Shown here: in pieces, positions 24,696 to 35,115 of the stretch
Position numbering within the stretch: position 1 is the stretch's first letter
Layout of the letters: the number at the start of each line of letters is the position of its first letter
Origin: Baylisascaris procyonis
Lineage: Eukaryota > Nematoda > Chromadorea > Rhabditida > Ascarididae
Reading direction: 5' to 3'
NCBI GenBank assembly: GCA_037389465.1
Contig: JAZARR010000088.1
Span: 4,588,001-4,652,000, forward strand
DNA: 64,000 nt
The notes under the pieces: model-generated
Seen by the model: only the letters and a program-made list of their open reading frames with translations
Told to the model about the DNA's origin: nothing
Database searches by the model: none
Program-made: the position numbers and the translations under genes

Positions 24696-26249
24696 GTAAG
24701 TTAGCTGCCATCAGGGCGGAGCATGGTAGCGAGAGGCCAACGAACATGTCTTGTTGCCTAAGTAAGTGAATTTTAAATTTTTTTCGAAGCTTTACACTAA
24801 GAACTTTTTCGAACGTCGCCGATTCTACTTCAGCAAAGAGTCATTGAGATCTATGCAAATAAGTGAATACCTTCGTGTTTGTAGGAAAAGGCCTTAATTT
24901 ACAATTTTGAAGAGAATTGAAGTGTAGTGCTTTTCATGGATTTTATCCCTAGATGTATTCTACATAAATTAAGGCTTAAACCATTGCTTAGTGAGTGAAT
25001 GTAATGTCGGCTTTCTGCCGATCCATTCTATAATGCACCGAAGATGAATTCCGCAACAAGATTTTGGACTAGTTTTGACGAAGCTTCCTCTTCCAAAAAC
25101 TGATGCTTATTCGTTCTATTTCTTGCATACAAATGAAAATACATTTTTGGAATCTTTTTTTTTGCACTTAATATGGGGTCAGTAAATGTGAAAAAAAAAT
25201 TTGATGTAGCAACGTAAATAGTAATCACCAAACTAGCACACCTTGCAATTGAGATAAGTAACTCAAAATTTTTCAACATTTCTGAGAAACAACTCCCAAA
25301 GATATATGTCGTTTAATTGTGCTATTAGAAGATTGAGACAAAGCAATCAGGTATGCACCTAGGTGAATATATTGCAAATGTTTGCATTTATATTTGTTAT
25401 TCTCCTTGCATCTATATACGTGTTATGTGACAAACATTAGATACGAAGGTGTTCACCTACAGGTCTCATGGGTTCCATGCGTTTGACAATGCGAACTCGA
25501 AGTATATACTTTGATTGATGTGTTTAGCGATTATTGATGAGTTTATTAGCTTTAAGAGGGTGCCGATGTTTTCACCTGGTTGATGAGTTTATTTATATAA
25601 AAGATACGGCAATAGGTGAGTATATGCTTTCACAGTACGAAGCATTTTATTTCCCGTTTTTGAATTCAAAGATGTAGAATTAATTTTAAAATGTTGTCAC
25701 TTTTATCTGTAAAGTGCTTTTCCTTGTTGATAGCAATCATTGTTCCATTTGTTGATTGAAATTTAACTCGCAAAGATTCTTTATCCCCTTAATAAGGAAT
25801 TTTTGTAGGTGGTACCAAGAAGAAAACTTCATTGTCAGAAGAAAACTACCAACAAAAGATATCGCTATTTCTAAATACCGTATTTCTCTTGTTATAGGCT
25901 CCTCCCCTCCGCCGGGTACATATTGAATGGGCAACACTGAGCCTACTATTTGATATATTGGGCACTTTGTGTTCGGAAAATTGCTAACAAATTGAGATGC
26001 AAGAATCCTTTGACAGAAGGAAAACGAAACTTCCTCGAGCAAACTCCTCCTCACTAAATTTCGTTGAATGTCTCTCATCCTCTTGCCATTTTTTCTCAGG
26101 ATACCTTCGACCAACATAAACCATTTCCTTCCGCAATCCTTTCTCCTTCCTTCCGCAAATTGATTTACTGATCTACTGATTTTAAAAAATCAGTTCAATA
26201 CATACAACATTGACCTACTAATTATTTGCTTGTTAGGAACTTGATGAGA

Positions 26250-26660
26250 GCATGGCGCTTTGCCAAGGCTCGAGACCGTCCTAGACAGACAACGAGGATG
26301 CAGAGAGATGAGGTCACCGATGCGACCGCGGCGCCATTTCGAGTGCGACATGCGGTCAGCGTTTATGCGGGGGCGTGTAGCGGACGAGTTTATTCGCAGA
26401 CAGCGGCGCGTCACACGTTCAAATACGCTAGCGTCGGGTCATTTCTGAACGTCTCTTTGTCTCTCGCATTCCGTCTTGCTCTCTTCTCATACGCTATTGT
26501 ATTTCCCTTGTTGGTGTGAGACCAATAGGCTATAAGCCACGCCCCTTTTGGCGGTAAAGGCTACCAAACCGAAGCCAGATTATCCTTCACTAGCACATTT
26601 GTCCTCAGTTTGGTCTCCTATTTAATTCGAGTGCGGTTGGTTCGGTATTTGTCTGAGTCG
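26250..26660 (+). promoter_or_regulatory. GC-richer promoter-like block upstream of the HMG gene
   Basis: This 400-base block is clearly richer in G/C and CpG than its surroundings. It contains a CCAAT motif and, about 20 bases on, a CCACGCCCC GC-box near 26522-26552. Neither strand gives a recognisable protein. It lies about 2 kb upstream of the HMG start codon, so it may be that gene's promoter and first non-coding exon. An uncharacterised coding exon cannot be excluded. Confidence 0.35.
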
Positions 26661-28469
26661 CGTGGTGGATTACGTTTTAAGTTTTGGTCCTGAGTTGTTG
26701 TCTTGGTCTTATGCATTTTTGGTTGAATACTTTGTTATTTGTATATTTGTTTTTTCTTTGCTATGTGAGTTCCATTTATCTTCGTTGATGCAGTCACTCA
26801 ATGACCAATTGTTTATTTACCCTTTTTTTGTTATACTCGTCATGTTAGACCTTCGAGAACTAATAGCAATAGGCAGGTAGCATTTGACTTTGAATGCGTT
26901 GGTTAACTGAAGTCGACTACCCCTCAGTCTATCTCCAAAAACGTACAGTTTCATTGCTTGTCCCATGTCAAGCTCTCACTTGGACTGGTGGTCGGGTTGT
27001 CGGCATCGTTGCAAATCATTCAAACTTTTCAAACTGTGGTCTAATTTCATGAGCGTTGTTGGGATCAGTAAATCTCAGAAAAGCTCCAGACGTAGTTTTT
27101 TTTCGAAAACTTCACAACCTTGACCCTGGGAAACTACCCTTTTCCCGCTGGATCTTAACTACATTTATTCTAAACATGACATTGTTGGAATCACCACGTC
27201 CCGTCGTAACGAGTGCCGGGAGGACTCCAAATTTCGTTTCGTTAAATGAAGTGTTTGGGGTTAGCAGTTCTCAGAGTAATCGATACAAAGTTTGAATGGC
27301 GATCAGGAATCTTTAATGGGTGACCACCATAATGTGCAATAGCGTGGGATTGTCGGCTGTCTTTGAATTTTTTTTCGCAAGTTACGCGAAGCAGTGAGCG
27401 CAATACTGCAAATTTTGGAGAGAGAAGGGTCTGAGATGCAAGCGTGCTACCATCAAAAAGCGGCGGCCTTCCGTGTTAGGATGTTGTTCCATCGCCTCGG
27501 TCTACGCAGTTGGTGATTAGTGGAGATCCACCACAGATGCGTTGTTGTCGACTCCTACTATCTGCTATGTTTTGTCTGTTGCATGTATGGCATATGTCAG
27601 TTTCAAATCCGTTCATGAACAATTTCCGGTCGTAGCATTTCGACGCTAATAAATTCTGTGCGTATTCAGTAGATAGATCATTGAAGAGAGCTATGAAAGC
27701 ATTTGCATTCCCATATCCCCTTTCCTGGATTCGCGCATGGTCACTTCGGTGTTCTTCCACTACCTATTGCACTCTGCAATAGTGCCCCCTCTGAGCAATC
27801 CTACAGTGTTCATGTATAATATTGCTAATCGTTTTTTTCTCTCTGGTTTCGCGCGCAGCTTGTGCACTCAATTTCTACTATCTAAATGTATAGTTCTGAT
27901 GTTGGGTGAATCCGGTTATAGTGCCAGGTGGCGACCGATATAAAATTCAGAGATCAGGTCAATGGAGGTTCGCCTCCTGGTGCAAGTTGTTAGTTGTTCT
28001 CCGACGATCATATGCTGGCAATGCACTCACGTTCCACATCATAAATTTCTGGTGTAGTTGTCATTACTGGAGCTGAAGTGAAGTGACTGAGAGTGTGCGG
28101 GGAGCGTTGAGCTCATCGCCATATGGTATTGCAAGAATGTACTCGATGTAGCTCTTCTTTTAGGACTGAAAAGTCTTGAACATGAACTTAAAGTTCTGAG
28201 ATGTAGCAGTGAAGGAAGATGTGAATGATTTAACTTTGTCGTGGATCGTTTTGAAGTCTCTCCTCTCCCACTCACATCATGTTGGTTAAGTCGGTCATTT
28301 ACTTCTACTGAAATGTGGTACCTGCTGAGTACAAGATTGTTGATGAAGCTGTTGGTGTTAGTGAAGCTAGATTCGGGTTTATGATTAGCAGTCTGTCGCA
28401 TATATTGGCTGATGTTCCTTGCGTCGAAGTGTGTATTTCGCCGTTCTCATCGGTATTACCGTCAAATGT

Positions 28470-28488
28470 TTCATTTTCTTGCTTGTAG
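28470..28488 (+). promoter_or_regulatory. Splice acceptor in the 5' UTR of the HMG gene
   Basis: A long pyrimidine-rich stretch ends in TTGTAG, 22 bases before the ATG at 28511. It is a good acceptor for a spliced leader or for an upstream non-coding exon. Confidence 0.5.
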
Positions 28489-28510
28489 TCTACGACTGTC
28501 GTTGCCAAGT

Positions 28511-29793
28511 ATGGGTCGTCCACCTGTGGCTAAGACTTCTCGCTCGCCGAAGAAGGCCCAAGCTGGAGGGACAATTAAGAAGCACAAGCGTCAAAAGAAG
28601 GTATGCATTAAGAATTTCACTTGCTTTTTGAAATTTAATGATTATTCATCATTCCGGCCTTACAGCCATGTTAGTACTCGTATTGCGGTATCTGAATTTC
28701 ATGAATATGTGTTACTTCTTATTGCTTTAAGCGATAGTCGTAGTAGTTTTAGTAGTTTATGTGCTGAGTATCTGTTGGTCCAGAATGCGGTGAGAGTCGG
28801 TGAGTTGTTTGTCAAACTGATTTATGCTTTTCTAAGTTGCAGATTCATCATTTATGAACTATTTCCCATGCTTTTCATTCCACGAGCCGTATGGCCTTGC
28901 TGATAGGTGTAAAGGTGAAAGTTTTCTTTGTTATGTTGACGTACATATTTAGTAGTTTGTATTTGGGGTGTGTGATTCATGAAAATGAGATGCGGAACGA
29001 TTCTCTTATATTCGATCTTGTTATTTCAAAAATATGCAGAATTCACTGATCTCAGGTGCTATGTTTAGGAGCGGATGTGAATTTTTTTGTGTTGGCAAAT
29101 AGATAATATTTTCAAAGTTTCAGGATCCAAATGCGCCGAAACGTGCCAAGTCGGCGTACATGTTTTGGCTGGCGGAGAATCGTGGTCGTCTATCGAAGCC
29201 AGGCCTGTCGGTGATCGACGTTACGAAGGCAGCAGGCGTTGAGTGGGGCACGGTTAAGGATAAGAGCAAGTGGGAGAAGATGGCGGCCGAGGATAAGAAG
29301 CGTTACGAGAGGGTAATTTCGTTCATTCGTTTAGCGTCATCGCATTCCTGCCGTGCACAATGCCTTATCATTTTATTTCTTTGAATAGTGTCAAAAAGAC
29401 AGATCAGTCGATAATAGCCACCCCTGGATATACGGATTTCTGATGGTAGTTTAAGAGAGCTTGCATGCAAAAGACGGGCGCGCGTCTGAGCGCTATCGCA
29501 TTTGCTACTAAAATTGACTTGCTTTACATTCACAGAACAAAACGGAAAGTGGCTACTTACTTGTTTGGAATGTTCACCATTTTGAACGTTCAATTGTTTT
29601 GTAGGAATCGGCGAAATTCAAAGACAGTGGGGCGGGCTCATCGAAATCGAAGGAAAAGGAAACGACCGAGGAGAAGAAGGGAACTCCGAAAAAGGAAAAG
29701 GGGAAATCCGAGGACAAAAAAACGACTCCGAAGAAGGGAAAGGGGACTCCGAAGAAGGAAAAGGGAAAGACCAAGGGAAAGGGGAAGAAGTGA
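28511..29793 (+). CDS. Single HMG-box chromatin protein with basic tail, 155 aa
   Basis: Exons are 28511-28600, 29124-29312 and 29605-29793, all in phase 0 with GT/AG borders. Residues 1-30 are a basic N-terminus (GRPPVAKTSRSPKK). Residues 31 to about 95 are one HMG box: DPNAPKRAKSAYMFW, a central GVEW, and KWEKMAAEDKKRYERE. The third exon is a Lys-rich tail with three TPKK motifs and no acidic run. The box is closest to the small nematode HMG proteins (hmg-1.1 type, also HMGD-like), which bend DNA without strong sequence preference; nuclear location is inferred. A fuller SSRP1 protein is excluded because the N-terminal Spt16/Pob3-type domains are absent. The gene converges with the proline-rich gene. 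Confidence 0.92.
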
Positions 29794-32700
29794 GAGTTCG
29801 GCACCTTCACCACGTGCTTGTTCCGTTGTTTTCTTGTTTTTCTGTTTCAAGGATATGATTTTGTTGTTGTATGTAACTCCTTGCGTGTTTCCTGTCTGAC
29901 TGGTCCGTAGCGAATCTCAATTCCATATGAATGAAAGATGTTCTTGGGAGGAGGTGGGGTGGGTATAAACGAATCGGTATCAATGAGTCATTTTCCTGCG
30001 GGGGTAGTGGGGGATGGTGCTTTGTTTGTTCGATGATCATATCTTTTGTCTCATACTTCTCAACAAACCCTTGAGACTGCTTGCACTGCCATCCTAAGTG
30101 ATTCTTCCTTAATGTAACCCCTACCTCGAGTTTGCAATGCCGATCTCACTGCGTTATGATAAATGTTCTTATCCGTTTTATTTGTCGTTTTTGAAACAAC
30201 ACATGTGAATGCCATCGCTATTATGCTCCCGGAGAGCATGCAGACGCAACCCAGTGCAAATGCCCGTTTTCTGTCGATAGTTTAGCAGTCGAGTGTTTCG
30301 ATACTTCGGGCGAAGGGTATGTGCTTTGTATTGGGGTATGTTAAAAAGGCTGATGTTATTGCAGTTGTATAAATCCTAACCTTTTGGTGTACTTCCTGCG
30401 AATGGGGAAATGCTTTTTTGATGCCGAAGAGGAAGAGAAGGCAACAAGTAGAACAGTTATGCGCACCGACATACACCTATCACAATTTAGATCCACAGCG
30501 AAACGCATTCCGGCGTCGCCCACCGTAAAAGGCGCCCTGCTTTATTTGCGTAACTCGTCTTCCGTCGGCGCGTTGGTAGTTTCCGGCAGATGCCGCAACC
30601 TATCCATTCGCAAGCAGCGCAGAACATTACACCGATGCAAGCATTTAACTGTCACCGAGAATGGGATCAGGCCGACGCAAGCAGTTAGAATGCCACCAAG
30701 AGTTGTGTCTGGGGGTTGATCGGCCACCGAAGTAACGAAGGTTCCAACCATTAAAATAAGACGGCCCCAACTGTGCTCTTTTCTATGTAAGGAAGGGTAG
30801 CCTTTTCGCAAGGAAATGAGAGGAAGAAGCGTTTGTCGCCAAACCGACTTCTCTGCAGGGGACATGTAAGGGAGACCGGCAGAATACAGATCAACCGCCT
30901 TCTTGCACAGCAGGGGAAAGGGCGACTACGCGACAGACCAAGCTCTCTGCCAATGCCTTGGTGATTTCAAGGCAGAACAAATTATCTATAAATGCCGTGA
31001 GGCAAAACTCGGGTAGTATAAAAGGGAGGGCAATTGCTTGCAGGTTCAGTGCGTGCAACAACCCCGCGAAAGTGTTGCGCCTCGCTGCGCTAAACCGGTG
31101 CGCAAAGTATGGCACCTCAGACATTCATTTCATTACCTCGAAATAGATCCACGCGACCTACCCAAACGTTCAGGGCTTAAACATACGAAACTCAAAGGAT
31201 TGTTCGCCGTGGAATAACCAGCTCATTTGATAGACAAGAGGGGGGTGTCTGCTGAATGAAACGACCCAGATACTTGGAAACCCTCTTCGAACGTTTCCTC
31301 AGGTCTAATGGACTGGATCTGCAAGGCGCACTTAGCAGGATATTCAGCATGCTATAGACGAACACCAACAATGTCAGATGTTGTCACAAATTTTTTTTCT
31401 CCCCGGCCCTTAACGAAGCTAACATTCTAACATTTGCATAGCAGGGAGAGTAGACGAGCATATGAGCAAATGATAACCTACATGTGGCCGTACTTCCAAG
31501 TTTCGACGCCCTGGAGCGTTCATACTAAAACTTGACTTTACCGATTTTCAGCCCTTTCTATGCTCTACCATTCAAATCATCTTTGAAGGCAAAGCAACCC
31601 TGAAAGATAGCCAACACCCTTTCCAAAAATTTCAATGTGGCCAAGCTGCTAGACCGTCCTTATAATGTCAGCTTTCGGGTATTTCCCATCAGTGGTAAGC
31701 TCAGCCGTGGAAGAGAAGACTTGGAATTGATAACCGCATAAATGAGAAGACATTACTTCATGCTTGTGGATTGTTTTCGAAGTATAACTGTTACGAATGA
31801 TAAAAAGCAACAAAACAGATGAACGTGTTTTAGTGATGGCGGAATCATGAATATAAAATTAAAAAATTGACAAGTAAAGAATGCCTAAGGAATCAGCTAG
31901 GCTGAAAGCATATTAAAATATACGAATATGCACCAAATCAACAGAAGTTGCAGAGATGATAAAACAAAATTAAAAACTCATAAACATCATAAATGTATTA
32001 CTTGAGATGTTGACAAGTGGCACTGCTGAGAGGAAAACATTTTCACATAAGATTTTTCGGCTTATAAACGGCCTAACCCACTAGTCGCTTCCTCACGTAA
32101 AAACATTCATAGAGCACCTGAAAAATTTGCAGAGAATTACTAAAAAAAATGTTGGGGTTAATTTATGTGAACTACCGAGAAGAAAATCCCTTTGTGAAGT
32201 GTTGTTTTCAGAGAGTTCCACTCGACTTTACACGAAAGTCATCTTCAGCAGTGTTTTTTTTTTCGAAATATTACAAAATTGAATGGAACAACCGTTATGG
32301 AGTACCATGGTAAAAACATCAACAAATGAACCCTCATATCTCATAACAGCATTCGATTGCTAGCGAGAAAATAGCCCTAAATATGGGCGCATCACCAGTG
32401 AACAATGTGATTGACGCCAATATGAGCAAAGGAAATATTTGCATCTATAACCTGATCATTTCCAATTAAATTAAATATTGAAAATTTTTCAGAGCGATTA
32501 TTTATGAGAAAATTGCCGTCACAATAAAGTGAAAAACATGGCACTAATGTCAGCTTGAAAAACATTCCTTTTTTACGAGACAATGCGATATAGCGAACTC
32601 ATTATACTGCATGGATATAGAATGTCTCTTTGCTCATAAGCTGGCAGAAAAAAAATGGAACGCTTCACGAAACACATAGGCACAGAAGACGGTACGACTT

Positions 32701-32915
32701 TTGCAAGCAACCCAATGCAGCATCATAGGGGAGGGAAGCGTATAATTTCAGTTGAATTAAATTGGTGAAGCGTACCCGTCAGTGAATGCGAACGTTGGGA
32801 ACATGCTCGCTGCTTATCAAAATCCGCTCGAGTCAACATTGAAGATTATGTGAAACCAAACGGTATGTAATGCAGCTGTTAGCGTAGTAAGTGTAAGGGA
32901 TAGTGTATGCAAGGA
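29794..32915. other. Convergent intergenic region, no supported gene; GC-richer block at 30.2-31.6 kb
   Basis: This is the space between the 3' ends of two convergent genes. From about 30.2 to 31.6 kb the base composition is visibly less AT-rich and lacks A/T runs. It gives two adjacent minus-strand frames (30542-30865 and 30891-31124) that look partly hydrophobic but match no family I know, and an Arg-rich plus-strand frame at 30384-30719. No splice-consistent model emerged. A decayed mobile element or single-copy relic is possible. Confidence 0.45.
30632..30712. repeat. Imperfect 40-bp tandem duplication
   Basis: Units beginning CCGATGCAAGCA (30632) and CCGACGCAAGCA (30672) align over about 40 bases with several changes. 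The repeat sits inside the GC-richer block. Confidence 0.6.
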
Positions 32916-35115
32916 CTACCGACGGAATAACGGCCTCATTGTACGAACACCGGGTTGCACTGAACCAACCGGTGGCGGCGGCCTGCGCAAAGGGAACGGC
33001 AGCTGTCCACGCATCCTGAACGGAATATTAGCAAACGGCGGTCGAAATGGTGGCAAAGAACCTGGCGCATTAGCAATTAGTGGTGGTGGTCTACTCGTGC
33101 CACCGGCTAAGGCATTTTTAACGGCATGAAGATGACCTACTGGTGGTGGCAAAGGGAACTGCTGACGTGAAGTCGTCTTCTGATTGGGGACTTGCGGCAA
33201 CGGCCCACGTCTAGCTGGACCAGCCAGACTAGTGCAGGGTCGCTGCACAGGCGAGGAGAAGAATTTCGGCTGATCCAAAGAAAGGGCTTCGTAATTACCA
33301 TTAGGCTTTCTCTTTTCTTGCTCTTCAAAATTAGCTGGAGGCCAGCTGAAATCAACAATTTCGGAATCTTCCTCCGGCGTCTCCTCGGCAGACGGCTCAA
33401 GCACAGTGTTTACGATAGGTTTCAATTGAAAGCTTTCCGAGCTTGACGAGTTTAAAATACTCTTCGTCGTTGTTCCAGGTGGCTGTGTTCGGTTCACAGC
33501 ACCAGGGCGCTTAGCTGGTACTGGCAAAGGACATCCGTACCGATCCAAAAGAACAGGTGAACTAGTGCGAGAAGTTACGATTGAGCCCCCTGGTGGTGGC
33601 TGACTAACATCAACTGGGTGGCACACAGCTGTATTTATAAGGGCACCTGGTGCAATTTGAGGTGTGGTGGCAGGTGGAGGGCTGGACCGTGCTTGCTGGG
33701 GAATAGCTAAAGCAGACATCAGTGTCCTGATGACATTTTGTGAAGTAGGCGTCGACGGACTTTGCTCTGCAAGAATCAGTGGTGGACGCGGTGGCTGCAA
33801 AGGAGGAACCGCGACCAATGGTGGGCGTTCTGAGCGGACAAAACTATTTTTGTGAGGGGGCACGGCGGGGAAGAAAGTTTCCTTTACTGGACGCATCGGC
33901 GAACTTCTTACAGATGGCGTCACATTAGTATGTTCGCTGAATGACCGTTGCACATCGCCATTTGAGTAAGACATTGAAGGCGAAAAACACGCACGAGCGG
34001 TCGACAGGGATGTACCGGACGTGATATGAGTTTCACTTGCGGAAGAAGGCGGAGCAGAAGGCTTCATAGCGCTTAAAGCACTGACAGGCGGCGGAACAGA
34101 ATACGTCGGCGGTGGCTGCTGACGCATCGATTGAGAACTTGGTGGAGGCTGCACTGTCGGCGGTGGCACTGACATAGCAATAGGTGGAGGCTTCGAAAAA
34201 TCAACCTGTGACGTTAAAGTAGGCAGATGTGCTGCGGCTTCGTCTGCTGAAGTCGTAAGTGGTGTTAGGCTAGGTGGTGCAACAGAATGTAGAAATGAAG
34301 TACACGGGACCACAGCGATCGGTGCACCTGGTAACATTGGAGGCGGATGTAACGTCGAAGTTGACGTGGGAGGCGGACCTAGCAATGAAGCAGAGGGTTC
34401 GGATGGAGCAGCTGATATAGATGAAGTATTTACCGTACCAGTAATTTCGCGAGAGCAAATTGGGGCTGGTGGCACGACCACCGCAGCAAATGCCGCTACC
34501 GGTAACCCTGGGGGTGGGACCGCTGTGTTGGGAAGAACAGGTGGCGGTGGCGCAGCAAAAGGCCCCGTCGGTGCGACAGGCGTAGCCGCTGCTGATGGTA
34601 CAGATGATGCTGCAACAGAAGGCGCTACTGAAGACGAGCATATTTGCGGATGAATGGCGCTGGTGTTCGGTGGCGGTTTGGTGGGCACAAATGGAAGTGG
34701 TGGTGGTCCATTAAACGGCGGAATCACAACAGGTGGCGCAGAGACGGCGGTAACCAATGTTACAGTTGGAGGGATCGCTATCGCGGCTGCAGTGCTAACG
34801 ATGACTTGCGGTGGGGGAGCTGGAGGTAAGACCACAGGCGGAGGTGGTGGTGGTGTCGGCAGAACACAAGGTGGTGGTGGCACTGGGACACCTGTCGGTC
34901 CTGGCCCGCTCAGCGCGGAATTAGCGCTAGGCTGGGCCTCAGCAGGTGGCGTACTTGGCGCAGGCGGTGGTGGAGGAAGAACCTGTTCACACGTCTCGAC
35001 GCTCTTGTCGCTTTCTATGTCCATCTCGACCGGGGGCGATGAGATCGGCATCGGGCTTTGCGGTCGCTGTGCAACGGCAGCGCACTCCTCCTTTGCTTCT
35101 GGCGACGCTTTCGAA
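32916..35115 (-). other. Single 2.2-kb proline-rich terminal exon
   Basis: This 733-codon frame is by far the longest in the window and is much richer in G/C than its flanks. It encodes repeated PPP runs joined by Ala/Ser/Thr/Val-rich spacers, then a more conserved-looking 3' third containing SEIVDFSWPPANFEEQE and FRPPFANIPFRMRGQLPF. Open frames on the plus strand across it (for example 34654-35136, Gly/Thr-rich) are its antisense shadows. Confidence 0.85.

Larger units (their letters stand above)
16991..28469. other. 11.5-kb stretch without a supported gene
   Basis: Mostly AT-rich intergenic-type sequence with short unconnected frames. It holds a hairpin tandem repeat (18036-18083), purine-rich tracts (19155-19230 and 21355-21465), a GT microsatellite (23562-23606), weak exon-like signals near 24.6 kb, AGGTG/CACCT palindromes at 25356-25365 and 25447-25458, a 9-bp-arm inverted repeat at 26175-26194, and a GC-richer promoter-like block near 26.25-26.65 kb. 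It separates the divergently oriented SESTD1-like (minus) and HMG (plus) genes and probably carries both promoters. Confidence 0.6.

Noticed and set aside
25737..26117. 126-codon minus-strand frame
   Set aside because: No recognisable motif or splice partner; kept only as part of the unexplained gap.
28412..28903. 163-codon plus-strand frame covering the first HMG exon
   Set aside because: It reads past a clear GTATGC donor at 28601 into an intron; only the part from 28511 to 28600 is coding.
29465..29899. Arg-rich 144-codon frame on the plus strand
   Set aside because: Out-of-frame reading of the Lys-rich third HMG exon, whose correct frame continues the HMG box in phase.
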